Shown: positions 16,712-24,900 of the stretch, piece after piece | Position numbering within the stretch: position 1 is the first letter of the stretch | How the letters are laid out: each line of letters starts with the position of its first letter | NCBI GenBank assembly: GCA_943369485.1 | Contig: CALRNH020000014.1 | Span: 30,763 to 94,762 of the forward strand | Direction of reading: 5' to 3' | Length of the DNA: 64,000 nucleotides | DNA from: ATX-6F1 sp943369485 | GTDB taxonomy: Bacteria; Cyanobacteriota; Cyanobacteriia; PCC-6307; Cyanobiaceae | Notes under the pieces: model-generated | Seen by the model: only the letters and a program-made list of their open reading frames with translations | What the model was told of the DNA's origin: nothing | The model's database searches: none | Program-made: the position numbers and the translations under genes

Positions 16712-17999
16712 CCTCCGCCACCCCCTCGAGCAAACGCAACCGCAATCGATCCAGCACCTCCACCACCGTGAGGGCCTGGATGCCGGCGCGGCCTCGGCGG
16801 TCGCCGAAGCGCACGGCTTCGCTTGTGCCGCCGCCGGGGCCAGCCAAGGCGAGGTGCACCAGCCCCACAGGTTTGGCCTCACTGCCCCCGCGGGGACCGG
16901 CGATGCCCGTCACGGCGATGGCCCAGGTGGCACCGGTCAGCCGGCGGACCCCCTCTGCCATGGCGATCGCCACCGGATCACTCACGGCCCCGTGGACGTC
17001 GAGCACCTCGGCATTCACTCCGAGCACATGCTGTTTGACCGCATTGGCGTAGGCGATCACGCCGCCCAGGAACACATCAGAGGCCCCGTTCACCGCCGCC
17101 AGGGCCGCCCCGACCCCGCCCCCGGTACAGGATTCGGCCACCGCCAGGGTCTCCCCCCGCTCCCGCAGCAGCTGGAGCACCACCGAGGCCATGGTGTCGT
17201 CGCCCGTGCCGTAGCAGAAAAGGCCTGTGCGCTGGCGCAGCTCGGCCTCCAGCGGGGCCAGCAGAACCGCCGCCGCCTGCTCCGACTCGGCCCGGGCGGT
17301 GAGGCGCAGCTTCACATCCCCCAGGCCGGCATAGGGCGCCAGGGTGGGGTTCTCCCCCTCCAGCAGATCGGCCACCTGCTCGGCGAGGTTGGATTCACCG
17401 ATCCCGGCAAAACGCAGCATGCGGCTGGCGTAGACCCCTCCGGCGCCTCCGAAATCCAAGGCGTGCGCCTTCAACCAGGGCCTGGCAGTGTGCTCCCACA
17501 TGGCACGGAGCTCGCTGGGCACCCCCGGGAAGGTGATCAGCGTGAAACCGGGCAGGGGGCTCCAGATCATCCCCGGCGCCGTGCCGGTCGGGTTGGCCAG
17601 CAGCTCGGCCCCCACCGGCAGCAACGCCTGCTTGCGGTTGCTGGCGGCCACCGGTCGGCCCCGCCCTGAGAGCTTGGCCTGGATGTCGGCCCACACACCA
17701 GCACGTTCCTGGAGTTCGGCGCCGAAGGCGGCCGCGAGCGCCTCGGTGGTCAGGTCATCGGGGGTGGGCCCCAGGCCGCCGGTGCAGATCAACAGGGAAC
17801 TGCGGGCTGCCGCCTCCAGCACCGCCTGGATCAACCGCTCCCGGTTGTCCCCCACCACGGTCTGGCGGTAGTGGGGCAGGCCCAGAGACGCCAGCTCCTC
17901 GGCCAGCCAACGGGCGTTGCCATTGAGGATCGAGCCCATCAGCAGCTCGGTGCCGATGCAGAGGATTTCCACACCGGATGGGCTCAAGCTGGGGGTCAC
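16704..17999 (-). CDS. cinA: CinA-like protein (MoCF domain plus NMN amidohydrolase domain)
   Basis: The N-terminal MoaB/MogA-like domain (GTELLMGSILNGNARWLAEEL, CTGGLGPTPDDLT) is followed by a C-terminal PncC-type domain with the motif AVAESCTGGGVGAALA and VTGIAGPRGGSEAKPVG. CinA-family proteins hydrolyse ADP-ribose or deamidate NMN in pyridine nucleotide recycling. The frame extends to 18131 but would overlap the upstream transferase gene. GTG 17999, just after that gene's stop, gives 431 residues and is the better start. Confidence 0.9.
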   Translation of the reverse strand: MTPSLSPSGVEILCIGTELLMGSILNGNARWLAEELASLGLPHYRQTVVGDNRERLIQAVLEAAARSSLLICTGGLGPTPDDLTTEALAAAFGAELQERAGVWADIQAKLSGRGRPVAASNRKQALLPVGAELLANPTGTAPGMIWSPLPGFTLITFPGVPSELRAMWEHTARPWLKAHALDFGGAGGVYASRMLRFAGIGESNLAEQVADLLEGENPTLAPYAGLGDVKLRLTARAESEQAAAVLLAPLEAELRQRTGLFCYGTGDDTMASVVLQLLRERGETLAVAESCTGGGVGAALAAVNGASDVFLGGVIAYANAVKQHVLGVNAEVLDVHGAVSDPVAIAMAEGVRRLTGATWAIAVTGIAGPRGGSEAKPVGLVHLALAGPGGGTSEAVRFGDRRGRAGIQALTVVEVLDRLRLRLLEGVAEGA

Positions 18000-18018
18000 G
18001 GCTAGGGGTGCAGCGGAA

Positions 18019-19215
18019 TCAGCGGTGGGGTTCGATGCCGACCGAGGCCCCTTTGGAGCCGCAGGCTCCTGGCTCCCCCTCAGGCGAATCCGAGCGGGGG
18101 GCGAGCTCGGAAACGGATTCGACCTCCTCATTGCTCACCAGGGCGGCCATCTGGTGGCGGCTGACGATGATCACCCCGATCAGCACCGCCGTGGCCAGCC
18201 CCAGCCAGAGGAAGCGCATCTCAGCGTTGGCCAGCACCAGGGCCAGGGCCGCCAGCCACTGGGTGAAGGCATAGATCAGCACCACCGTGCGCCGGTGGCT
18301 GAAGCCCGCCCGCAGCAGTCGGTGGTGCAGGTGCCGTCGGTCGGGATAGAACGGGGAGCGGCCGGCGCTGAGGCGCCCCATGATCACCGCTGACATGTCG
18401 GCCAGGGGCAGCGAGAGAATCAGCAGCGGCAGCAGCACGCTGACGGTGGTGAGCCCCTTGGCTGGCCCGACGATGCTGATCGAGGCCAGGGCGAAGCCGA
18501 GGAAATAGGAGCCCCCGTCGCCCATGAAGATCCGGGCGGGATTGAAGTTGTAGCGGAGGAATCCGAGGCAGGCGCCCGCCAGTGCCGCCGCCAGCACCCC
18601 TGCGGCGCTCTGATGGAGGCTGAAACTCACCGAGATCAGGCCAATGGCGGCGATGCCGCCCACCCCCGCCGCCAGGCCATCAAGCCCATCGAGCCAATTG
18701 ATCGCATTGGTGATGCCCACCAGCCAGATCACCGTGGCCAGCAGGCTCAGGCCATCGGGCAGCCCGATCGCTCCGCTGCCTGGCCCTGCGGGGTTGAAGG
18801 GCAGATCGAGGGCACCGATGCGCACCCCCTGGCTCCATACGGCCATCGCCACCGCCACCTGGGCCGCCAACCGTGGCAGGGGCGGCAGGGCGAAGAGGTC
18901 GTCGCCCAGGCCGATCACGAAAAAACAGAGGGACCCCGCCAGGGTGGTCCAGATCAATTGGTCCTTGGCGGGCTCCAGGCTGCCGAACCAGCCCAGGCTC
19001 CACACCAGGGCCAGGGCCAGGGCGAAACCGGCGACGATGCCGACACCCCCGAGGCGCACCATCGGAATGGTGTGTTGCTTGCGGGCATCGGGCTGGTCAA
19101 TCAGCCCCCAACGGAGCCCCAAATGGCGCACCAGGGGCACGATCACGGCGGTGAGCAGGGCCGCGCTCACGAAAGTGATCATCGCGACGGCAACAGGGTT
19201 GCTGGTGATCGTCAC
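18019..19215 (-). CDS. WecA/MraY-family undecaprenyl-phosphate glycosyl-1-phosphate transferase
   Basis: A polytopic membrane enzyme that transfers a sugar-1-phosphate from a UDP-sugar to a polyprenyl phosphate. Family motifs are visible: Asp-rich GLGDDLFALPP, NAINWLDGLDGLAAG, FNPARIFMGDGGSYFLG and the cytoplasmic DRRHLHHRLL (HIHH-type) motif, which favours WecA-type UDP-GlcNAc transfer over MraY. About ten hydrophobic spans occur, with a hydrophilic C-tail after residue 345. Likely first step of an O-antigen or capsule-like glycan. It lies between glyA and cinA on the same strand. Confidence 0.88.
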   Translation of the reverse strand: MTITSNPVAVAMITFVSAALLTAVIVPLVRHLGLRWGLIDQPDARKQHTIPMVRLGGVGIVAGFALALALVWSLGWFGSLEPAKDQLIWTTLAGSLCFFVIGLGDDLFALPPLPRLAAQVAVAMAVWSQGVRIGALDLPFNPAGPGSGAIGLPDGLSLLATVIWLVGITNAINWLDGLDGLAAGVGGIAAIGLISVSFSLHQSAAGVLAAALAGACLGFLRYNFNPARIFMGDGGSYFLGFALASISIVGPAKGLTTVSVLLPLLILSLPLADMSAVIMGRLSAGRSPFYPDRRHLHHRLLRAGFSHRRTVVLIYAFTQWLAALALVLANAEMRFLWLGLATAVLIGVIIVSRHQMAALVSNEEVESVSELAPRSDSPEGEPGACGSKGASVGIEPHR

Positions 19216-19287
19216 GCGGGGGGGGAGGCAGGACTCCCGGTCGGGCCCGGGAAGCTCTCCGAAAGCTTAGGGACCCCTGGCGCCGCA

Positions 19288-20577
19288 TCAAACGCTCTGC
19301 AATTCACGCGAGCGGCCATAGAGGGGGAACCGGTTGGCCAGGGCCGCCACCCTTTCACGGCAACGCAGCTCGATGGAGGGATCTTCAGGCTGCTGAAGCC
19401 GGTCGGCAATCACATCGGCCACCTCGATGAAGGCCCCGGCGTCGAAGCCCCGGGTGGTGAGGGCAGCGCTGCCCAGCCGCAGGCCGCTGGTGACGAAGGG
19501 AGATTCGGGATCAAACGGCACCGTGTTCTTGTTGGCGGTGATGTTGATGTCACTCACCAGGGCGTCGGCCCGCTTGCCGGTGAGGCCCACCGAACGCAGA
19601 TCAAGCAGCACGATGTGGTTGTCGGTGCCACCGGAGACCACCCGGATCCCCCGCTCGATCAATCGGCCCGCCAGGGCCTGGGCATTGGACACCACCCTGG
19701 CGCTGTAGGCGCGGAAGGAGGGCTGAAGGGCCTCTCCGAAGGCCACGGCCTTGGCGGCGATCACGTGCTCCAGGGGCCCCCCCTGGCTGCCGGGAAACAC
19801 AGCCTTGTCGAACTGCTTTCCGAACTCTGCATCGCCTGTGAGGATCAGGCCGCCGCGGGGGCCCCGCAGGGTCTTGTGGGTGGTGGTGGTGACGACGTGG
19901 CAGTGGGGAATGGGGCTGGGGTGGTCCCCCGTGGCCACCAGGCCGGCGATGTGGGCCATGTCAGCGAGCAGATAGGCCCCCACCTCATCGGCGATGGCAC
20001 GGAAGCCGGCGAAATCGATCGTGCGCGGGTAAGCGGAATAGCCGCAGATGATCAGCTTGGGCCGGTGCTCAAGGGCCAGCTGGCGCACGGAAGCGAGGTT
20101 GATCTGTTCGGTGCTCGGATCCACGCCGTAGTGGAACGCCTTGAACCACTTGCCCGACACGTTCACCGGCGAGCCGTGGGTGAGGTGGCCGCCGTGGGAG
20201 AGGTCCATCCCCAGGATCGTGTCGCCGGGTTGGAGCAGGGCCAGAAAGACAGCGAAGTTGGCCTGGGCGCCACTGTGGGGCTGCACATTGGCCCAGGCGG
20301 CCCCGAACAGCTGCTTCGCCCGTTCAATCGCCAATTCCTCGATCGCGTCGACGTGCTCGCAACCGCCGTAGTAGCGCTTGTGGGGAAGGCCCTCGGCGTA
20401 CTTGTTGGTGAGCACCGAGCCCTGGGCCTCCATCACCGCCTTGGAGGTGAAGTTCTCGCTGGCGATCAGCTCGAGATGGCTCTGCTGACGATGCAGCTCC
20501 TTGCCGATCAGGGCTGCAATGGCTGGGTCGGCGCTGGCCAACGACTGGTTGAGGGCCATGCCCGAGAGGTCCGCCAT
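19288..20577 (-). CDS. glyA: Serine hydroxymethyltransferase
   Basis: A PLP enzyme interconverting serine and glycine with tetrahydrofolate. The PLP lysine is in VTTTTHKTLRGPRGG, and ENFTSKAVMEAQGS and YAEGLPHKRYYGGCE are typical. ATG 20577 gives 429 residues, the family norm; a longer frame to 20676 has a non-conserved N-terminus. A tRNA-Arg gene and its terminator lie upstream on the same strand, so glyA needs its own promoter in the gap. Confidence 0.97.
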   Translation of the reverse strand: MADLSGMALNQSLASADPAIAALIGKELHRQQSHLELIASENFTSKAVMEAQGSVLTNKYAEGLPHKRYYGGCEHVDAIEELAIERAKQLFGAAWANVQPHSGAQANFAVFLALLQPGDTILGMDLSHGGHLTHGSPVNVSGKWFKAFHYGVDPSTEQINLASVRQLALEHRPKLIICGYSAYPRTIDFAGFRAIADEVGAYLLADMAHIAGLVATGDHPSPIPHCHVVTTTTHKTLRGPRGGLILTGDAEFGKQFDKAVFPGSQGGPLEHVIAAKAVAFGEALQPSFRAYSARVVSNAQALAGRLIERGIRVVSGGTDNHIVLLDLRSVGLTGKRADALVSDINITANKNTVPFDPESPFVTSGLRLGSAALTTRGFDAGAFIEVADVIADRLQQPEDPSIELRCRERVAALANRFPLYGRSRELQSV

Positions 20578-20675
20578 GGCTGTGCCGCCGCCGATGTCAC
20601 CCGATCGTAAGGAGCCGCACCCCTCGCTGCCCCCCGCAGGGCCAGATCGAGAGTGGGCCGCAAGGTCAAAGCCCA

Positions 20676-20702
20676 TAAAAAACCGCCCCGGGGGGCGGTT
20701 AC
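20676..20702 (-). terminator. Rho-independent terminator downstream of tRNA-Arg
   Basis: On the minus strand AACCGCCCC pairs with GGGGCGGTT and is followed directly by a T-run (the AAAAAA near 20677-20682 on plus). It sits just after the tRNA-Arg 3' end and before glyA, so it should end the tRNA transcript. Confidence 0.85.
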
Positions 20703-20706
20703 CAAG

Positions 20707-20780
20707 CGCGCCTGGAGAGATTCGAACTCCCGACCCTCTGATCCGTAGTCAGATGCTCTAATCCGCTGAGCTACAAGCGC
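20707..20780 (-). tRNA. tRNA-Arg (anticodon ACG)
   Basis: Read on the minus strand, a 74-nt cloverleaf is clear. The acceptor is GCGCTTG with CAGGCGC plus discriminator G, the D-arm has GTAGCTCAGCGG, the anticodon loop CTACGGA sits in a 5-bp stem, and the T-arm has GGTCGGGAGTTCGAATCTC. CCA is not encoded. ACG would be edited to ICG and read CGN codons, fitting this GC-rich genome. Confidence 0.95.
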
Positions 20781-20889
20781 TTGCTTCGCCATTCTTGACG
20801 CAGAGGGGGGCCATCCGTCAACTCCGCAGAGTGGCCACCAACGGGGGTCCGCAGACTGAGCAGCGCAGACCGAGCGTCACAATCGGTTG

Positions 20890-21174
20890 ATGCGCCCCGG
20901 TCCGCCAGGCGGGCCCTTCCCCATGCCGATCCGCTGGTACGGCCCCGCCGATCCCGCCGACCCCACCTACCGCCACTTCGAGCGGATCGTGAACCTCACC
21001 TTGCACGGGGCCCTGTTCGCGGCGGTGAACAGCGGTCTGTGGGTGGTGCAGGGGCTGAGGCACCCCTGGGGGCACCTGAACCTGCTGACCCTGGGCTGGG
21101 GCGTGGTGCTGGCGACCCAGCTGATTGTGGTGTTGAGCCTGCGGCCCCAGCCGGGCCAGGAGCCACCATCGTGA
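20890..21174 (+). CDS. Small two-helix membrane protein, unknown
   Basis: The protein has 94 residues from the ATG at 20890, or 83 from the ATG at 20923 (MPIRWYGP). After a Pro-rich N-terminus and the segment YRHFERIVNLTLHGALFAAV, two hydrophobic helices follow (about 35-50 and 65-82) in the style of 2TM-domain proteins. I do not recognise a named family. It precedes the DUF3181 gene by 22 bp on the same strand, so cotranscription is likely. Function unknown. Confidence 0.65.
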   Translation: MRPGPPGGPFPMPIRWYGPADPADPTYRHFERIVNLTLHGALFAAVNSGLWVVQGLRHPWGHLNLLTLGWGVVLATQLIVVLSLRPQPGQEPPS

Positions 21175-21196
21175 GAGCAAGACCGCCCGTTCTTCG

Positions 21197-21487
21197 ATGA
21201 CCCTCAGCGCCGACCAGCTGCGCGACCTTCGCAACTCCCTGGCCGATCGGATCTACGTCCAGGTGGCCAGCTGGCATCTCTACCTGGGGGATGCGGGCCT
21301 GGCGGATGAACTGGCGGGTGAATGTGCCGCCCGGCTGGAGCTCGGGCCCGTGATCTGCGCCCGCCAGGCGCTTGAAGCCGTGCAGGTGTCGATCGGAGGC
21401 GGAAGCGGACGCCTGCCCCTCTCAAGGCTGGTCCCCGCAGGGCAATTGCAGGATCTCGAAGACGTCCTTCGGGACTTCCAGTCCTGA
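21197..21487 (+). CDS. DUF3181 family protein
   Basis: A 96-residue soluble protein conserved in cyanobacteria. The segment LADRIYVQVASWHLYLGDAGLADELAGEC matches my memory of DUF3181, with an alpha-helical remainder. It lies second in a run of three small plus-strand genes. No catalytic motif is visible and function is unknown. Confidence 0.75.
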   Translation: MTLSADQLRDLRNSLADRIYVQVASWHLYLGDAGLADELAGECAARLELGPVICARQALEAVQVSIGGGSGRLPLSRLVPAGQLQDLEDVLRDFQS

Positions 21488-21589
21488 ACCAACGCCCGCC
21501 CAGGGCTCGTGGTTGGTTCGTTCCGGAGCTCCCCTGCCGGGGGCTGGCAGCGGAGCGACCGATAGGGTGGCGCCACCTGCAGAGCTTCC

Positions 21590-21859
21590 GTGCTGGTGAT
21601 CGAGGTGACGAACGCCCGCGAGGTGGTCCGCCAGCGCATCGGACGGCTGGGCAGCCGCCTGATCGGCAAGGTGGTGGACGCGGAAGCCCAGGTGGAGCGG
21701 GCCCTGATCCAGGAGCTTGAATCGGCCTTTCGGGACTTCGGCATCGAAGCCCGCATCTTCTCGGTGGATGGCCCCCAGATGATGGGCCGCAGTCACCTGG
21801 AGATCCCGGTGCAGGTGCGCGAGGAACGCGTGGTGCGTCTGGCCGACGGCAACCCCTAG
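21590..21859 (+). CDS. Conserved small hypothetical protein
   Basis: An 89-residue protein with a GTG start, predicted alpha/beta: a Val/Ile-rich strand, an Arg-rich helix (AREVVRQRIGRLGSRLIGKVV), an acidic helix (ALIQELESAFRDFGIEARIF) and a final strand pair ending in RVVRLADG. I cannot assign a family. Its stop touches the stop of convergent murJ. Codon use resembles its neighbours, which supports a real gene. Confidence 0.65.
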   Translation: MLVIEVTNAREVVRQRIGRLGSRLIGKVVDAEAQVERALIQELESAFRDFGIEARIFSVDGPQMMGRSHLEIPVQVREERVVRLADGNP

Positions 21860-23482
21860 TTACCGCCCGCTGACCAGCGCCAGCAGTCGGCTGCGCAGAT
21901 CAACCGTGAGCTGGCGGGCCTCGGGAACGCCGATGGCGCTGGCCAGGGCCCCGTAGACCAGCAGGCCCACAGCACCACAGAGACTGGTTTCCAGCAGCCG
22001 TCCGATCAGGTGAGCTGGCCAGGCCACGGCCACCGAGAGCCCCCAGGCCACCAGACCAGCGGCGGTTGCCGCAGCCAGCATCAGCAGGCTGTCACGGCCC
22101 CAGGTGCGCAGGGGCAGACCCCCCAGCCGCTTCTGCAGGGCCAGGAGCAGCCCCAGGCAGGTGATCAGGTTCACCGCCACCGTGGCCAGCACGAGACCTG
22201 GGGCGCCGAAATTGAGGGCCGACAACTGCAGGCCCCAGGGGGTGGGGCCACCCACCAGGGTCCAGTCGAAGACCACATTCAGGCCGATGCCCGCCATCGA
22301 CCAGCGGAAGGGGGTGACGCCATCGCCGAGGGCGTAGAAGACCCGCACGACCACATCCCGCCCCAGGTAGGCCGGCATGCCCACCCCATAGGCCATCAGC
22401 AACCCCGTGACCAGGGCCGTCGCCCCGGCATTGAAGGCGCCCCGCTGGTAGACCAGCGCCACGATCGGCCCGGCCAGGGCGATGAACAACGCCCCCAAAG
22501 GCAGCATGCTCGCGGTGGAGAGCATCAACCCCTGGCGGATGCGGCCGATCAGCTCAGGCCGGTCCTGCGGCGCCGTGAGCCGGGCGAACACGGGCAGAAG
22601 CGGCACCAGCAGGGCATTGGAGAGCAGCCCCAGGGGCGTCTGCACCAGCAGACCCGCGTAGCCGAGGCCCGCCGCCGCCCCGAGGATTCCTGAGGCGAAG
22701 AACAGATCGGTGAAAACATTGATCTGCAGCATCCCCGAGGAGAGGGTGGCCGGCCCCATCACCTGCAGCACCTCCCGCACCCCCTCATGGCGCCAGTCCC
22801 AGACCAGGCGGAGCTGGCCGAGCCCCTGACGAGCGAGGGCCGGCAACTGGATCAGCCATTGCAGCACCGCCCCCAGCAGGGTCGAGCCCGCCAGAACCGC
22901 CCCCCCCAGCAGCGCCTTGTCGGGGGCGGCGATCGTGGGCCCCAGCTGCCACCAGAGGATCCCCAGGCCACCGATCACCGCCACGCTCGACAGCAGCGGG
23001 CTCACCGAGGGCAGCCAGAACTCATCGGCGGCGTTGAGCGCGCCGAAGCCGAGGCCGATCAGACCCGCGAACAGGGCCATCGGGGCCATCCAGCGCAGCT
23101 GGATCACGGCGTTGGCGTGGATGTCCGGCGCCAGGGCCGGCCCCACCAGCCGGATCAGGGGATCGGCGGCCAGCACCAGCACGATCGTCACCCCGATCAG
23201 AGCCACCCCCACCAGGGAGTTGATCGCCGCGAGCACATGCGCCCCTTCGGCGCGGGGACGCCGGGCCAACACGCTGACCATGGCGCTGTGGAACGGCCCG
23301 TTGATGCCCCCCAGCAGGATCAGCAGGAACCCCGGCAGCACGTAGGCGTAGTTGTAGGCGTCATAGGCCGCTCCCACCCCGAAGGCGGCGGCGATCACCT
23401 GCTGGCGAACCAGGCCAGCCACCTTGCTCAGGGCCGTCGCCACCGCAACGATCAGGGCGATGCGGCGCAGGGACTTCGCCAT
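21860..23482 (-). CDS. murJ: Lipid II flippase MurJ
   Basis: A MATE/MVF-superfamily flippase that moves peptidoglycan lipid II across the plasma membrane. The N-terminus MAKSLRRIALIVAVATALSK and the GLVRQQVIAAAFGVGAAYDAY segment are diagnostic, and about 14 hydrophobic spans follow. ATG 23482 gives 540 residues, the usual size; a longer frame to 23599 overlaps divergent sfsA and is unlikely. The 68-bp gap to sfsA must hold both promoters. Confidence 0.93.
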   Translation of the reverse strand: MAKSLRRIALIVAVATALSKVAGLVRQQVIAAAFGVGAAYDAYNYAYVLPGFLLILLGGINGPFHSAMVSVLARRPRAEGAHVLAAINSLVGVALIGVTIVLVLAADPLIRLVGPALAPDIHANAVIQLRWMAPMALFAGLIGLGFGALNAADEFWLPSVSPLLSSVAVIGGLGILWWQLGPTIAAPDKALLGGAVLAGSTLLGAVLQWLIQLPALARQGLGQLRLVWDWRHEGVREVLQVMGPATLSSGMLQINVFTDLFFASGILGAAAGLGYAGLLVQTPLGLLSNALLVPLLPVFARLTAPQDRPELIGRIRQGLMLSTASMLPLGALFIALAGPIVALVYQRGAFNAGATALVTGLLMAYGVGMPAYLGRDVVVRVFYALGDGVTPFRWSMAGIGLNVVFDWTLVGGPTPWGLQLSALNFGAPGLVLATVAVNLITCLGLLLALQKRLGGLPLRTWGRDSLLMLAAATAAGLVAWGLSVAVAWPAHLIGRLLETSLCGAVGLLVYGALASAIGVPEARQLTVDLRSRLLALVSGR

Positions 23483-23550
23483 CAGGTACTGACCGCCGGC
23501 CGCACAGTTCGGCTGATTCTCCACCGTGCACCCTCGTTCGAACCAAGCCC

Positions 23551-24339
23551 ATGGCTCCGCCCCCCCGCTCCCAGCGCTCCAAAACCACCTCCAGCACACC
23601 CGTGCTGGCCCTGGAGGGCCTGGTGGAAGGGACCCTGATCCGGCGCTACAAGCGCTTCCTGGCGGACATCGAACTCGCCGATGGCCAGCTGGTGACGGCC
23701 CACTGCCCCAACACAGGCCCGATGACCGGCGTACTGATCCCCGGCGGCCGCGTGCGGCTTCGCCACGACCCCAGGCCCGAGCGCAAGCTGGCCTGGACCT
23801 GGGAGCAGGCGGAGGTGCCCGGGGCCGATGGAAGCCCCTGCTGGGTGGGGGTGAACACGGCCCTGCCCAACCGCCTGGTGCGGGCGACGATCGAGGCGGG
23901 CTTACTGGAGCCCTGGCTGGGGCCGATCGGCGCCATCCGGCCCGAGGTGGCCTACGGCGCCGGAAAGCGCAGCCGCATCGATCTGCTGCTGACGCCCAGC
24001 GAAGGGGCCCCGGACCCGCGGCCGATCTACGTGGAGGTGAAGAACACCACCTGGAGAGAGGGCACCCTGGCCCTCTTCCCCGACACCGTCACCGAGCGGG
24101 GCCAAAAGCATCTGGTGGAACTCACTGATCTGTTGCCCGAGGCCCGCGGGGTGCTGGTGCCCTGCCTTAGCCGCGCCGACGTTGATCGGTTCGCTCCGGG
24201 CGATGCCGCAGACCCGCGCTATGGCGAGCTGTTCCGGCAGGCCCAGACTGCCGGCGTGGAGGTGTTGCCCTGCCGCTACCGCTTCAGCGCCGAGGCCGTG
24301 CACTGGCTCGGCCTGGCGAACCTGGATGTTCAGACGTGA
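23551..24339 (+). CDS. sfsA: SfsA family DNA/RNA-binding nuclease-like protein
   Basis: SfsA proteins combine an OB-fold-like N-terminus with a PD-(D/E)XK-like domain. Visible landmarks are RYKRFLADIEL, VTAHCPNTGPMTGVL, the IDLLL and YVEVKNTTW pair (candidate Asp and Glu-x-Lys catalytic residues) and FPDTVTERGQKHL. The 262-residue length is standard. First described as a sugar fermentation stimulation gene in E. coli; the physiological role here is unknown. Its 3' end overlaps the convergent DUF4278 gene by 10 bp. Confidence 0.93.
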   Translation: MAPPPRSQRSKTTSSTPVLALEGLVEGTLIRRYKRFLADIELADGQLVTAHCPNTGPMTGVLIPGGRVRLRHDPRPERKLAWTWEQAEVPGADGSPCWVGVNTALPNRLVRATIEAGLLEPWLGPIGAIRPEVAYGAGKRSRIDLLLTPSEGAPDPRPIYVEVKNTTWREGTLALFPDTVTERGQKHLVELTDLLPEARGVLVPCLSRADVDRFAPGDAADPRYGELFRQAQTAGVEVLPCRYRFSAEAVHWLGLANLDVQT

Positions 24340-24521
24340 TGGTGGTAGGTAAGGCCCCGGTAGTGCAGTTCCACATCGGGGTCGACTGCCGCAGGCTCAT
24401 GCCGCAGGGGAGCGTCATAGTGCTGACCTCGGTAGACGTGCTCCACCGGATGGGCCGAAGGCTGGGGATGAACGGAGCGGTCGTGGGCGACGCCGCGGTA
24501 AGAAAGCTTGGTGCTGGCCAT
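24330..24521 (-). CDS. DUF4278 family small protein
   Basis: A 63-residue protein with three YRG motifs: KLSYRGVAHDR at the start, VEHVYRGQHYD in the middle and ELHYRGLTYHHH at the end. The YRG-x2-Y pattern defines the cyanobacterial DUF4278 family. ATG 24521 is preferred over the longer 24551 start because the family begins right at the first YRG block. Function unknown; it is His-rich at the C-terminus. Confidence 0.75.
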   Translation of the reverse strand: MASTKLSYRGVAHDRSVHPQPSAHPVEHVYRGQHYDAPLRHEPAAVDPDVELHYRGLTYHHHV

Positions 24522-24551
24522 GGTTTCGGGCTCGGAAGAGGGGACTGCCAC

Positions 24552-24802
24552 CCGCCAATGGCAGGTGCCGCTTCGCGTGAAGGAGCGTTGCTTTGCCTCG
24601 CGGTGGCTACTTCCAGCAGGCCTTGCCCCGAGGGGAGCCTGGTCAACGGTTGATCCTTCAAAACTTTTGTAGCGCCATCCGACTGTTCACCGCGAACGAT
24701 TCAAGGATCCCTTCGCACTCCTTCACACCGTGATGGTTCGGCTCGGCGCCCGAAGCTCCTGGGCAGGCCTGTGATCGAACCCGGAGTCGGTCCGGATTAT
24801 TG
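24552..24802. other. Intergenic region upstream of amt
   Basis: No convincing gene is seen on either strand between the DUF4278 gene and the NtcA site of amt. The stretch contains GC-rich inverted segments (for example CCCCGAGGGG near 24625) but no clear terminator with a T-run. It probably holds the promoter of the minus-strand gene and upstream control sequence for amt. Confidence 0.5.
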
Positions 24803-24816
24803 GTAGCGATTTGTAC
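24803..24816 (+). promoter_or_regulatory. NtcA-binding site upstream of amt
   Basis: GTAGCGATTTGTAC is a perfect GTA-N8-TAC NtcA site, 85 bp before the preferred amt ATG. At the expected 22-nt spacing the sequence is GATCGT (24839-24844), a weak -10 that keeps A2 and T6. The site overlaps the most upstream open-frame start (24811), which argues that start is not used. Confidence 0.75.
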
Positions 24817-24900
24817 ACGATGAGCCAGAAAGTGGATCGATCGTCACAACCCAGTGATGGCAAGAAGCCATCTCTTCCACTGTTTATTGATGTTTTCACC

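Noticed and set aside
18613..20610. 665-residue plus-strand open frame opposite the WecA-like and glyA genes
   Set aside because: Composition is shadow-like (Gly, His, Gln, Asp rich) and it spans two well-supported genes on the other strand.
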